From assembly GCF_030694375.1 (NCBI RefSeq), contig NZ_JAUXYL010000020.1, forward strand, positions 1 through 64,000: a DNA stretch of 64,000 nucleotides. The letters are read 5' to 3'. The translations under genes and the position numbers were made by a program. Below, piece by piece: positions 17,899-25,826 of this stretch; the stretch's first letter is position 1, and each line of letters starts with the position of its first letter. The notes below the pieces were generated by a model. That model made no database searches. It was not told the origin of the DNA and saw only the letters and a program-made list of their open reading frames with translations. The DNA comes from Algoriphagus sp. GTDB lineage: Bacteria; Bacteroidota; Bacteroidia; Cytophagales; Cyclobacteriaceae.

Positions 17899-18918
17899 CT
17901 AAAAATCCCGACTAAAGTTCCGTTTTAAAATCAATCCAATCACAATCGGTGCACCGACTAGCGAAGTCACCGCATTGATCGGCAAAGTACTTGCAAACCC
18001 CGGAAGTTGACCCGCTGCATCGCAGAGTAAGAGCAGAATTGCACCGATCAAGGCTGAAGCCGGAAACAGGATTCGGTGATCCGAACTTTTCCACACAATT
18101 CTCGCCAGGTGCGGAACTGCAATCCCCACGAAGGCGATTGGCCCACAGAATGCTGTAATTCCACCGGCTAATATTCCTGTGCTGATGATCATCAGCCAGC
18201 GCATTTTTTCAGTACGGATTCCCATGCTCTTGGCGTAGGCTTCCCCAAGCAAAAGCGCATTGTAAGACTTGACAGAAACCAGTACCGGAATACTGCCCAA
18301 AGCGATTAAAACACTTAAAATCCCCACTTGAGACCAGCCCAAAGCTCCCAAACTCCCCATCGACCAAACGGTGAAAAGCTTTAAAGCCTCTGCGCCTGAA
18401 AAGAATGAAAGCACCGAAATCACCGCAGAAACTGCCGATCCAAACATCAAACCGACGATCAAAAGCGTCATACTGTCCTTTACCTTCCAAGCCACCAAAC
18501 TGACAGCAGAAAGAACCAATGCTGCTCCCAAGACTCCCGCAAAAGCGATTGCCCAAGAGTTCACTCCACTCAGTGCAATGCCAAAAGCGGATCCAGCCAG
18601 CATCAGAATAGCCACACCGAGTCCTGCCCCCGAACTGATCCCGAGGACAAAAGGACCTGCCAATGGATTTCGGAAGAACGTCTGCATTTGAAGTCCACTC
18701 AGGCTCAATCCGATTCCGGCAAAGATTGCTACCAATGCTTTGGGAAGCCGATAATTCAGGATGATCTGCTCCCAGGAGGCTTTACTCCAGTCTCCGGAAA
18801 ATAGTCCTGACACGATTTCCCCAAAAGGAATCATCACTGAACCCAAACTCAGGTTGAGCAGAAAGCTCAAGCCGAGTAGGAGGAGGAATATAGGGAAGAG
18901 GTAAGTCTTTGTTTTCAT
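17899..18918 (-). CDS. btuC: ABC transporter permease, FecCD/BtuC family
   Basis: The 339-residue protein has about ten membrane helices and the typical family segments LPKALVAIFAGIGLSLSGLQMQTFFRNPLAGPFVLGISSG-like near residue 55 and FCGPIAFVGIAVPHLAR near 265, the latter containing the loop that docks the ATPase. The partners are the ATPase at 16804 and the binding protein at 20524. Its ATG overlaps the stop codon of the HipT-like kinase by 4 bp, so its translation is probably coupled to the toxin-antitoxin module. Confidence 0.9.
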   Translation of the reverse strand: MKTKTYLFPIFLLLLGLSFLLNLSLGSVMIPFGEIVSGLFSGDWSKASWEQIILNYRLPKALVAIFAGIGLSLSGLQMQTFFRNPLAGPFVLGISSGAGLGVAILMLAGSAFGIALSGVNSWAIAFAGVLGAALVLSAVSLVAWKVKDSMTLLIVGLMFGSAVSAVISVLSFFSGAEALKLFTVWSMGSLGALGWSQVGILSVLIALGSIPVLVSVKSYNALLLGEAYAKSMGIRTEKMRWLMIISTGILAGGITAFCGPIAFVGIAVPHLARIVWKSSDHRILFPASALIGAILLLLCDAAGQLPGFASTLPINAVTSLVGAPIVIGLILKRNFSRDF

Positions 18919-19844
18919 TTCAAAATCTTAACCTTACTATTCCAAATTTCTTGGTATCGAATCTTCAAATCCTCAGGCAAGAATGAAGACTGAATCACTT
19001 TTTCTACCTTCTCGCTACCGCTTGTAAACTTCGCATAGCTATTTGAAATAGCCTTTTCTGCTAGATTTAGCCTAGAAGCAAATGTATCAAAGTCTAATTT
19101 AGTGATCCTTCTTTTTCTTCCGTTCAAAGTCAGTGCGAGTTCGTCAGGATCATCGGGAAATACCAAATTCACATTGAGCAGGTCATAAGCAGGGGAAAGT
19201 GAAACTGTCTGATCCCTATTATGGATCAGGGAAAAATTCTTCAAGTGCATGTCATTATTACCTGTCAGGTAGCAAAAAAGGACCAATTCGAAGAAATTAA
19301 GGGTGTCTAACCCCTTGTTAGTACAATAGTGTGAAACCAGTTCGCCTACTTTTTCATAAGAACCTTTGTACTTCTGTTCGGTCAAGAATCCTGAAATTTG
19401 GCATAAGTCTTCGACATGAATTTTCTTACCTTTTTCTCGATCATACCGCTTGGTGATGTAAGCCAGATTACCATCACGGGTAGGGATCAAAGCATGTTCA
19501 CAGGTCTTGATTTTGAATAAATCTGCGAGGTGCATGGTCAAGTCTTCCGTTTCAGGCATAAAGGGGAATTCTTCATGTTGAGGTTTCAGAATGAATTGCC
19601 CCCAAAGCCCTACAAGAGTCAACCTTAGAGATCCAATTTCTTTCTGTAAGTCCATGGATAATTTTGGTTGCACCCCCGTGACAGCAATTCGCTTGTTGAC
19701 CGTTTTGATTGCCAGTTCATTGAGAATGGTTTTATCCAAATGAAGTTCAGGCAGATTTTTTGTCCCAAAGAATTTTTTGCAACAACGATCGTGATATCCG
19801 CTGGTATCCTCTAATTTCTGGTAACAGAATAAACAATTAGACAT
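18915..19844 (-). CDS. hipT: HipT-like serine/threonine kinase toxin
   Basis: The 309-residue protein is the kinase core of HipA without the small N-terminal subdomain. Visible features are a possible Cys-rich zinc knuckle (C4, C7, H18, C21), the glycine-rich loop GVQPKLS (57-63), the ATP-binding lysine in FILKPQ (K87), the catalytic loop NNDMHLKN (D198, N203) and the metal-binding AYD (D221). HipA-type kinases phosphorylate aminoacyl-tRNA synthetases and arrest growth. The target here is unknown. It overlaps hipS by 8 bp and btuC by 4 bp. All catalytic residues seem present, so it should be active. Confidence 0.87.
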   Translation of the reverse strand: MSNCLFCYQKLEDTSGYHDRCCKKFFGTKNLPELHLDKTILNELAIKTVNKRIAVTGVQPKLSMDLQKEIGSLRLTLVGLWGQFILKPQHEEFPFMPETEDLTMHLADLFKIKTCEHALIPTRDGNLAYITKRYDREKGKKIHVEDLCQISGFLTEQKYKGSYEKVGELVSHYCTNKGLDTLNFFELVLFCYLTGNNDMHLKNFSLIHNRDQTVSLSPAYDLLNVNLVFPDDPDELALTLNGRKRRITKLDFDTFASRLNLAEKAISNSYAKFTSGSEKVEKVIQSSFLPEDLKIRYQEIWNSKVKILK

Positions 19845-20172
19845 CGGCGACCCCTTCCTCTGGCAAAATGCTCACAGCACCAATCGTGTCCCGGCATAAA
19901 GTCACCAACAACTCAAAGCGATCATTTCCTTTAAGCTTCCAGTACTTTTGGCCTACATTAAGAAGCCATCCTTCAGGAATCAGTCCGTCGAAAAATGAAA
20001 AAAGTGCTTTGCTCTCATATGCATCATGCTGAAGTGGCAGTGTCAAACTTACCGGCATCGCTTCTTTGGATTTCAAATATTCTTTGTCATAGACAAAAGT
20101 GTACCCTTCATCTGTCTCAATCAGGTAGCCTGCGAGATGATCTTGATAATACACCAATGCATTTTTAGCCAT
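19837..20172 (-). CDS. hipS: HipS-like protein (HipA N-terminal subdomain as a separate gene)
   Basis: This 111-residue protein matches the first domain of HipA kinases (Couple_hipA): ALVYYQDHLAGYLIE, then a YLKS..AMPVSLTLPLQ segment, then LFSFFDGLIPEGWLL and DRFELLVTLCRDTIGAVSI. In the tripartite HipBST systems this domain is a separate antitoxin that restrains the kinase. I chose the Met before AKNALVYY because it begins after the hipB stop. A start at 20193 is also open and would overlap hipB by 17 bp. Order hipB-hipS-hipT is the same as in the enteropathogenic E. coli HipBST locus. Confidence 0.85.
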   Translation of the reverse strand: MAKNALVYYQDHLAGYLIETDEGYTFVYDKEYLKSKEAMPVSLTLPLQHDAYESKALFSFFDGLIPEGWLLNVGQKYWKLKGNDRFELLVTLCRDTIGAVSILPEEGVADV

Positions 20173-20176
20173 CACG

Positions 20177-20377
20177 TTAAGAGTCAAGTTCAACTACCCC
20201 AACCTGCTTTCCAAATAACACCAAGACTTGGTTGACCTTATCGAGCCGAAGTGTTTTTTTTCCTTGTTCGAGATCACGGACAAATCGCAATCCGACTCCG
20301 GCCTTAGCAGCAAGTTCCTCTTGTGTTAAGCCGACTGACTTGCGCTTTTCTTTTAAGAAGACTGAGAGATTTGTCAT
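20177..20377 (-). CDS. hipB: HipB-like antitoxin, XRE-type repressor
   Basis: The 66-residue protein is a minimal HTH_3 domain: FLKEKRKSVGLTQEELAAKAGVG, the recognition helix LRFVRDLEQGKKT, and a short RLDKVNQVLVLFGKQVGVV tail typical of HipB partners. It is first in the three-gene module and should bind the TATACC-type palindromes just upstream, giving autorepression. Small size and position make the call firm. Confidence 0.88.
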   Translation of the reverse strand: MTNLSVFLKEKRKSVGLTQEELAAKAGVGLRFVRDLEQGKKTLRLDKVNQVLVLFGKQVGVVELDS

Positions 20378-20382
20378 TTTTT

Positions 20383-20480
20383 TATACCCTTTATGGTATA
20401 AATATACAATTTATCTAATATTTATACTTGATCGGGTATAAAATTGCTAATTATATTGATTTTATACCTGATCGGGATTT
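20383..20480 (-). promoter_or_regulatory. Three operator-like palindromes upstream of hipB
   Basis: Three 18-bp sites share the pattern TATACC-N6-GGTATA. Site 1 (20383-20400) has perfect arms. Site 2 (20423-20440) is TATACT-TGATCG-GGTATA, one base off. Site 3 (20463-20480) has TATACC-TGATCG-GG and a decayed right arm. Starts are exactly 40 bp apart, close to four helical turns, which would put bound dimers on one face of the DNA. Site 1 lies only 6 bp upstream of the hipB start codon. This fits cooperative autorepression of hipBST-btuCD. Confidence 0.75.
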
Positions 20481-20523
20481 TTTTGTCGTCTTTGGAGACA
20501 TAGACCACGGCAACGTTTAGATT

Positions 20524-21690
20524 TTAGTCAAGTTTCTGATAAAAATACAACTCATATTCCGGCAGCAAATCAGGGTGGAGGATTTTGATCAGATCCTTGA
20601 GAATCAGATCAGGGCGGACATAGCCGAGCTCGAAGTATTCCAGTCCACCGGTGGCTCCTTTTTTGGCCGTGTAGGTATAAACCTGACCGTTTTTCCAGGG
20701 CTTGAATGCTTGATAGCGAGGTTCGGAATTGCCCATGGTTTTCAGGTCTGCAAAGTCTGCCGAACCGATCCAAAAGTTAGTTTCCAAACCTCTGTCCAAG
20801 ACAAATTCATAATTCAACTGTAAGCTTCCCGTGCCTGTTTGGTCGGCGAAAATGTACGATCCTCCCGCATTTTCAAGGATTCTCGCCCCCCAGCTTTCGG
20901 ATCCCGGCGCATACCAAATGTCCTGATACATTACCCCGCTCAGGACGGTTGGTTTTTCGCTTTGAGGCAATTTTTCAGTTAGTTTTTCGGTAGCTAGGTA
21001 GGCTTTTTCGATCTCCTCAAAAACCGCCACCGACTCTTCATATTTCCCAAGCAAAATTCCAGTGAATTTGATCCATTCGGCCCGTCCAAGTGGGTTTTGC
21101 TCCACGTATTCCCCATTGATGATCGCCGGGATTTTCGCCTGCGCAAAGAGATCCAAATACCTCAGATCCTCGCCCAAAGTGGAAATCATCATCCAATCTG
21201 GTTGCAGATCGATGACCATCTCAGGATTGGCAGAAGGCCCGCTTCCCAAGTCAGTGACCTTCCCCGAGTCGATCAGCTTCCTGGTTTTTTCCGATGAAAT
21301 CAAATCTGTTTGGGGAAAGCCGATCAATTTTCCGGTGGAATTCAGCAAGTCCAGATGCGGAATATGAGTCGTCGAAGTCAGCACAACTCTGGAAATCGGT
21401 AGTTGTACCACGGCGTCGAATCCGGTTTTTTCAGCTTCGGAATTTTCTTCCAACACCAGGTATCGAAACGTTTTATCAGCTCCGGTGTAGCCCTGAGTCA
21501 CCTGAATTTCCCAGAAATCTTTTCCCTGAAAAATTTTAAAACCCGTGGCATAATCCAGACTTAGCGAAGTTTTTCCCTGCTCAGTTTCATTTTTTTTTCC
21601 GCAGGAGAAAAACAGTAGCCAAGCGCAGATCAGAAGGAGGTAAGCTGTTGATTTTGAGGAAAAAATGTTGTTTCCGAATTTTTTTAACAT
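20524..21690 (-). CDS. btuF: Periplasmic/lipoprotein binding protein for cobalamin or siderophore ABC transporter (BtuF-like)
   Basis: With the start at the Met of MLKKFGNN the product is 388 residues and has a lipoprotein signal ending LLFFSC. A longer frame from 21747 adds 19 residues that would spoil the signal. The body is a Peripla_BP_2 domain: ISRVVLTSTTHIPHLDLL, an ISSEKTRKLIDSGKVTDLG segment, and LQPDWMMIS. It is divergent from btuB across the riboswitch region. The next genes on its strand are hipBST and then btuCD. No terminator-like hairpin was seen in the 146 bp before hipB. Confidence 0.83.
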   Translation of the reverse strand: MLKKFGNNIFSSKSTAYLLLICAWLLFFSCGKKNETEQGKTSLSLDYATGFKIFQGKDFWEIQVTQGYTGADKTFRYLVLEENSEAEKTGFDAVVQLPISRVVLTSTTHIPHLDLLNSTGKLIGFPQTDLISSEKTRKLIDSGKVTDLGSGPSANPEMVIDLQPDWMMISTLGEDLRYLDLFAQAKIPAIINGEYVEQNPLGRAEWIKFTGILLGKYEESVAVFEEIEKAYLATEKLTEKLPQSEKPTVLSGVMYQDIWYAPGSESWGARILENAGGSYIFADQTGTGSLQLNYEFVLDRGLETNFWIGSADFADLKTMGNSEPRYQAFKPWKNGQVYTYTAKKGATGGLEYFELGYVRPDLILKDLIKILHPDLLPEYELYFYQKLD

Positions 21691-21802
21691 AGGACTAACC
21701 TGACGAAATTTTCTGCCAAGGTAAATGAGATAATCCATGCTTTCCAAAATTAGTATTGGTCTGACGCTTTTTTACCAAATCAAAATCGCTTTACTTTGCC
21801 CC

Positions 21803-22012
21803 CGATGAAGGTTCCCCATCCTCCCGAAAGCTATCGGGATCGGCTCTGGGGATTAAAAGGGAATCCGGTGTAAAACCGGAGCTGTCCCCGCAACTGTCAG
21901 TCTGTCTTTCCAATTCTTACCGGAAGGAAAAGTTTTTGCTCCACTATGCCATTTCTCGCTGAGGCGGGAGAGAAGGCCGGCAAAAATCAGATGAGCCAGG
22001 AGACCTGCCTTG
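21803..22012 (+). ncRNA. Cobalamin (AdoCbl) riboswitch
   Basis: Conserved elements appear in order: GATGAAGGTTCCCC at 21804-21817 forming P2/P3, a TCCCGA-AAGCTA-TCGGGA hairpin, the core GGGAATCCGGTG (21859-21870), AACCGGAGCTGTCCCCGCAA, and the B12 box AGCCAGGAGACCTGCC (21994-22009). This is a complete aptamer on the plus strand. It should repress the btuB-btuG operon, starting 149 bp downstream, when cobalamin is plentiful. Between aptamer and start codon a perfect palindrome ACAGAAAGCTTTCTGT (22066-22081) may be part of the expression platform. Confidence 0.95.
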
Positions 22013-22157
22013 ATCTATTGATTCTGTGCTTTCGGAGGAAAAGCGAAGAAGACGTGTCGATTTCCCCACAGAAAGCTTTCTGTCGGAGATAGTTTTCATT
22101 TCTTCCCATTTCTCTTCAAGCCCGAATCGAATTGAGTTTTAACTTATTCGATCAGGC

Positions 22158-24002
22158 ATGACTGTGTTGTTTTGGGTTGTTTCTGTGTTCGGCTATATGC
22201 CGATGCAAGACACCGTTTCCTTGGAACAGGTGGAGGTTTACGCACCTCCTCTGGATCGTTTTGCCCAAGGGCAGAAGTTGGTAAACTTTGATTCCAAAGT
22301 TTTGGAGGCGTATGCTGCCCGATCGTTGGGAGACTTGTTACAGGAGCAAAGCCCTGTTTTCGTCCGTCAATACGGAGCAGGGATGTTGGCTTCTCCGTCT
22401 TTTCGGGGCACTTCTGCGGGCCATACGGCGATTTTTTGGAATGGACTTCCCGTCAACAGCCCCTCACTTGGGCAAAGCGATTTGTCGATTCTGCCTGTGG
22501 AGGCGATCGATCAAGCCCAATTGCATTTTGGAAGTTCGGGAGCACTTTTTGGAAATGAAGCCATAGGCGGAAGCGTACATTTGGGATCAAAGACTGAGTT
22601 TGCCAAAGGATGGCAAGGGAAACTTTCACAGACTTTCGGGAGTTTCGGATTGTTTAATTCAGCTCTTTCAGGAGGCTTTTCTTCGAAAAAAATCAGTACC
22701 AAAAGTCGATTTTATCGGCAATTTGCTCAAAATGACTTTAGCTACAGGGACATTTCCAAGCCAGGAACTCCTGAAACAAAAGCTCAGAATGCCGCTGTGG
22801 AGCAGCTTGGCTTTGTCCAGGATTTTGCATGGAATGTGAGTTCCAAAAGTCAGTTTAAAGCGGCGTTCTGGTGGAATAAGGCCGATCGTCAGATACAGCC
22901 GGTGATGGGTTCCAGCACAACGGATCAGCAGTCTGATGAGAATGTCCGTGCGGTATTGGATTATTTCAGATTTGGCACAACCTCCGTTTGGAATCTGAAG
23001 ACGGGATTTGTACGTGACAATCAATTTTTCAATGAAAGTCAAAATCAAACCCGACAGTTCTTTTTAGCCTCGGATTGGGATTTTGCAAAAGGGAAATCCT
23101 GGCAGTTTAAAGCTGGAGTGAGATCCACTTTTATCAAAGGCGATCTGAGCACCTATGCTGCCACGGATCAGCGGTTTGAGTTTTATCAATCCGCCCGCTG
23201 GCAAACAGCTGAAAATCTCACTGTCTCACTTAATCTTCGCCAATTCGCCTACCTCGATAATTTTATTCCTTTTCTGCCCGGAATAGGGGGGGACTGGAAG
23301 TTTTGGGAAGGGGAGAAGCAGGAGCTTTTGCTCAAAGCTTCTCTTGGAAAGGGATTTAAAGCACCGACACTCAACGACCGATTTTGGAACCCCGGAGGGA
23401 ATCCTGATCTATTGCCTGAGGAAAGTGTAAACGGGGAAATTGGACTGAATTGGCTCAAAAAAGGGGCGTTCTCCTGGGATCAAAGTCTGACGTACTATCG
23501 CATGAAGGTCGATAACTGGATCATCTGGCTACCTCGGGGATCGATCTGGAGTCCTGAAAATATCCGTAAAGTGCAAAATCAAGGCATTGAATATCAGGGA
23601 AATACCAAGTGGGAGTCGGGTAAATTGAATTGGGAAATGGGCTTGAGTTACACTTTTTCACAGGCTCTAGACCTGACTTCCGAACCCGCGAATCCACGTC
23701 AATTACCCTATACTCCCCAACATCAGGCAAACGGAAATCTTTCGGCAGGAATCGGAGGGGTTGCAGTGAACTTGAGCTCCTTCTATGTGGGTCAGCGGGC
23801 CATCGGAACCGGAAATGCCCGAATCCTCGATTCCTATCAAATCTGGAATGCGGGTCTGAGATTTTCGGATCTGAAATGGGTAAAAACCCGCTTTCCAATC
23901 AGTTTTCATGTGCTTAATCTCCTTGACAGAGACTACCAAGTCCTATATCTCCGTGCAATGCCCGGCCGCTCGTATCAACTTAATTTAACCATACACTTAT
24001 GA
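22158..24002 (+). CDS. btuB: TonB-dependent outer-membrane cobalamin receptor (BtuB)
   Basis: The 614-residue protein has a short signal peptide, a likely TonB box (DTVSLEQVEVYAPP), a plug domain (YAARSLGDLLQEQSPVFVRQ, then SFRGTSAGHTAIFWNGLPVNSP, then LHFGSSGALFGNEAIGG) and a 22-strand-type barrel ending in an aromatic C-terminus (SYQLNLTIHL). The barrel end LRFSDLKWVKTRFPISFHVLNLLDRDYQVLYLRAMPG matches BtuB-like receptors. The upstream cobalamin riboswitch fixes the substrate class. The stop overlaps the btuG-like start by 4 bp. Confidence 0.92.
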   Translation: MTVLFWVVSVFGYMPMQDTVSLEQVEVYAPPLDRFAQGQKLVNFDSKVLEAYAARSLGDLLQEQSPVFVRQYGAGMLASPSFRGTSAGHTAIFWNGLPVNSPSLGQSDLSILPVEAIDQAQLHFGSSGALFGNEAIGGSVHLGSKTEFAKGWQGKLSQTFGSFGLFNSALSGGFSSKKISTKSRFYRQFAQNDFSYRDISKPGTPETKAQNAAVEQLGFVQDFAWNVSSKSQFKAAFWWNKADRQIQPVMGSSTTDQQSDENVRAVLDYFRFGTTSVWNLKTGFVRDNQFFNESQNQTRQFFLASDWDFAKGKSWQFKAGVRSTFIKGDLSTYAATDQRFEFYQSARWQTAENLTVSLNLRQFAYLDNFIPFLPGIGGDWKFWEGEKQELLLKASLGKGFKAPTLNDRFWNPGGNPDLLPEESVNGEIGLNWLKKGAFSWDQSLTYYRMKVDNWIIWLPRGSIWSPENIRKVQNQGIEYQGNTKWESGKLNWEMGLSYTFSQALDLTSEPANPRQLPYTPQHQANGNLSAGIGGVAVNLSSFYVGQRAIGTGNARILDSYQIWNAGLRFSDLKWVKTRFPISFHVLNLLDRDYQVLYLRAMPGRSYQLNLTIHL

Positions 24003-25051
24003 AGTTTACCTTGAAAAACCAATTTGGAGCTTTGGCTCTGATTTTCCTGCTCTTTTCCTGCAATGAGTCGGGAAGTGAACGACCCCTTGGGGCCTATGAT
24101 ACCGGTATTTTGATCATGAATGAAGGTGCCTTCGGGGCCAATGACGGAGAGGTGTTTCATTTTGACCCAGTCACCGGTACGACGAAAGTGAATGTGTTTG
24201 AAGCCGAAAACAACCGTCCTTTTGCCGGGCTTTTGGAAGATATGGTTTTGGAGGAGGATCGTCTTTATCTGGTCGCAAACACCGGAAAAGTGGAAATCGT
24301 CAACCCGGGAGACTTCAAATCAAGGGGTGCAGTGATCGGAGATCTGAATCAGCCGAGGTCATTGGCAACTTCCCGAGGAAAATTGTTTATCTCCGACTAT
24401 GGCCCATACGATGCGAGTTTTAAAACACCGGATTCCTATGTCGCGGTAGTTTCAGGATTGGATGGGGGTACTGTCAAGAAGAAAATCAAAGTATCCAATA
24501 AGCCCGAGGACTTATTTACTTCGGGTAAATATGTATTTGTGGCCGGATCAGAAGGAGGGAAAATTGAAATTATCGATGCTGATACCGAAGTGGTTTCCAA
24601 AACCCTTGAGGTTCCAGGAAAGCCAGTTCAGTTTTTTGAGCAGCGAGGAGATTTGTGGGTGTATTCTTATGATTCCGAAAAAATTTACTTCCAATCGTTT
24701 CACAGGGATAATCTGACCAAAAAGGAATTTCGGGAATTGCCACTTTCCAAAGCAACCGGGCGAATTACTTTGGGAGAGGATGACAGGATTTATATTTTGA
24801 CCAGTACAGGTTGGCCGGATTACAATGATGGAATTGCAGTGGTATCGATTTTTGACACGACTCTGATTCCAAGCTTGAAAACAGGTTCAGGGTTCTACGG
24901 TATCGGCTTTGATAAGGAGCGGCAGGAAATCTATGTTTCCAACTCTAAGGGTTTTCAGGGAAATGGGGAGGTTACTATTTACAATAAGTCAGGTGTAGAA
25001 GTGAAAAAAATGGAAGTAGGAAGAGGACCTTCTGGGTTTGTTTTTAGGTAA
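23999..25051 (+). CDS. BtuG-like surface beta-propeller lipoprotein
   Basis: The 350-residue product has a lipoprotein signal (LIFLLFSC) and seven or so propeller blades with YVTN/NHL-type repeats (LYLVANTGKVEIVNPGD, LFISDYGPYD, VFVAGSEGGKIEIIDAD, EIYVSNSKGF). In Bacteroides the analogous BtuG sits on the cell surface, binds cobalamin very tightly and hands it to BtuB. The 4-bp overlap with btuB and control by the same riboswitch support that role here. A terminator hairpin follows at 25121. The exact cobalamin-contact residues cannot be judged from sequence. Confidence 0.82.
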   Translation: MKFTLKNQFGALALIFLLFSCNESGSERPLGAYDTGILIMNEGAFGANDGEVFHFDPVTGTTKVNVFEAENNRPFAGLLEDMVLEEDRLYLVANTGKVEIVNPGDFKSRGAVIGDLNQPRSLATSRGKLFISDYGPYDASFKTPDSYVAVVSGLDGGTVKKKIKVSNKPEDLFTSGKYVFVAGSEGGKIEIIDADTEVVSKTLEVPGKPVQFFEQRGDLWVYSYDSEKIYFQSFHRDNLTKKEFRELPLSKATGRITLGEDDRIYILTSTGWPDYNDGIAVVSIFDTTLIPSLKTGSGFYGIGFDKERQEIYVSNSKGFQGNGEVTIYNKSGVEVKKMEVGRGPSGFVFR

Positions 25052-25120
25052 TCTTTGGATTGGAAATTATAAAATTGAAATATTTAAGATTGGAAAATTT
25101 TTGGCCAATTAATTAAAATT

Positions 25121-25150
25121 AAAGCCCGGTCCTTGGATCGGGCTTTTTTT
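25121..25150 (+). terminator. Rho-independent terminator of btuB-btuG
   Basis: Stem AAAGCCCG (25121-25128) pairs with CGGGCTTT (25139-25146), followed by a T run. Confidence 0.85.
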
Positions 25151-25322
25151 AGAATTTTTCCCGCAGACCTGACTTCTGACAGGCAAGTTTTTCACAAAAA
25201 AAATAGAACTGGCTGCAGCAGGCAGGTTTCTTCGGATTCCTTTTCCTAGTACTCAGGAAAAAACTTTCTGTTCTGGTGTTAAAACTTTTCTTCCTACTGC
25301 CACTGCCTACTGATTACTCCCT

Positions 25323-25739
25323 TCATTCCTCCAGCTTTTTTGTCATTGTTCGTTCGAACCGCTCCAATAAGCGGATGTATTTTTTTCGGATGTTTGACAG
25401 AAAAGTGGCCTGAGAGTCAATGTTGTACACCGGGTTGTATTGAATCCGGTCGATGATCATATCCAGCCAGCCTTTGCCATCGTCGATGAGTTCGGCGTGG
25501 AAAGCCTCAACCGTGGCGTCTCTCGATCCTGAGAAAGGGCCCTTTTTATGCTTTTCAAAAAACTTGGCGATCACTTTCAGGGCCAATTCATGGGTTACTT
25601 CAAAGTTTCTGATCAAATCCCTGGACTGAGTTTCAGTGTATCCGGATTTGTCACCTCGACTGGCAAAAATCACAAGCTCTTCCAATGCGTTGCTAAATTC
25701 TTCCAGGCATTGTTCACAAGTTTGGGGTAGGGTTTTCAT
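25323..25739 (-). CDS. HI0074-like nucleotidyltransferase-binding (HEPN-type) protein
   Basis: The 138-residue helical protein matches the NTase_sub_bind/HI0074 family: an N-terminal four-helix half, RNFEVTHELALKVIAKFFE, SRDATVEAFHAELIDDGKGWLDMI, then the DRIQYNPVYN turn where relatives have DRN-x-x-x-H. In MNT/HEPN toxin-antitoxin pairs the partner is a small MNT nucleotidyltransferase encoded next door. None is visible here, so this copy is an orphan. Because the usual terminal histidine is replaced by Tyr/Asn, toxic ribonuclease activity, if the family has it, may be lost. Confidence 0.8.
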   Translation of the reverse strand: MKTLPQTCEQCLEEFSNALEELVIFASRGDKSGYTETQSRDLIRNFEVTHELALKVIAKFFEKHKKGPFSGSRDATVEAFHAELIDDGKGWLDMIIDRIQYNPVYNIDSQATFLSNIRKKYIRLLERFERTMTKKLEE

Positions 25740-25789
25740 TTCGGGTTTTTTGTCTTCTTAATTTAAGTAAAAGTAGGGTCTAAAACGAA

Positions 25790-25826
25790 AAAAAAGGCTG
25801 GATTTTCTCAATCCAAGCCTTGTTTT
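25790..25826 (-). terminator. Terminator of the degQ-like gene
   Basis: On the minus strand, AAGGCTTGGATT pairs with AATCCAGCCTT with one bulged base, followed by a run of eight T. It begins directly after the stop at 25827. Confidence 0.8.

Noticed and set aside
21691..21747. A longer start (407 residues) for the BtuF-like protein
   Set aside because: The extra 19 residues would sit before the lipoprotein signal, and the shorter start at 21690 gives a standard signal peptide.
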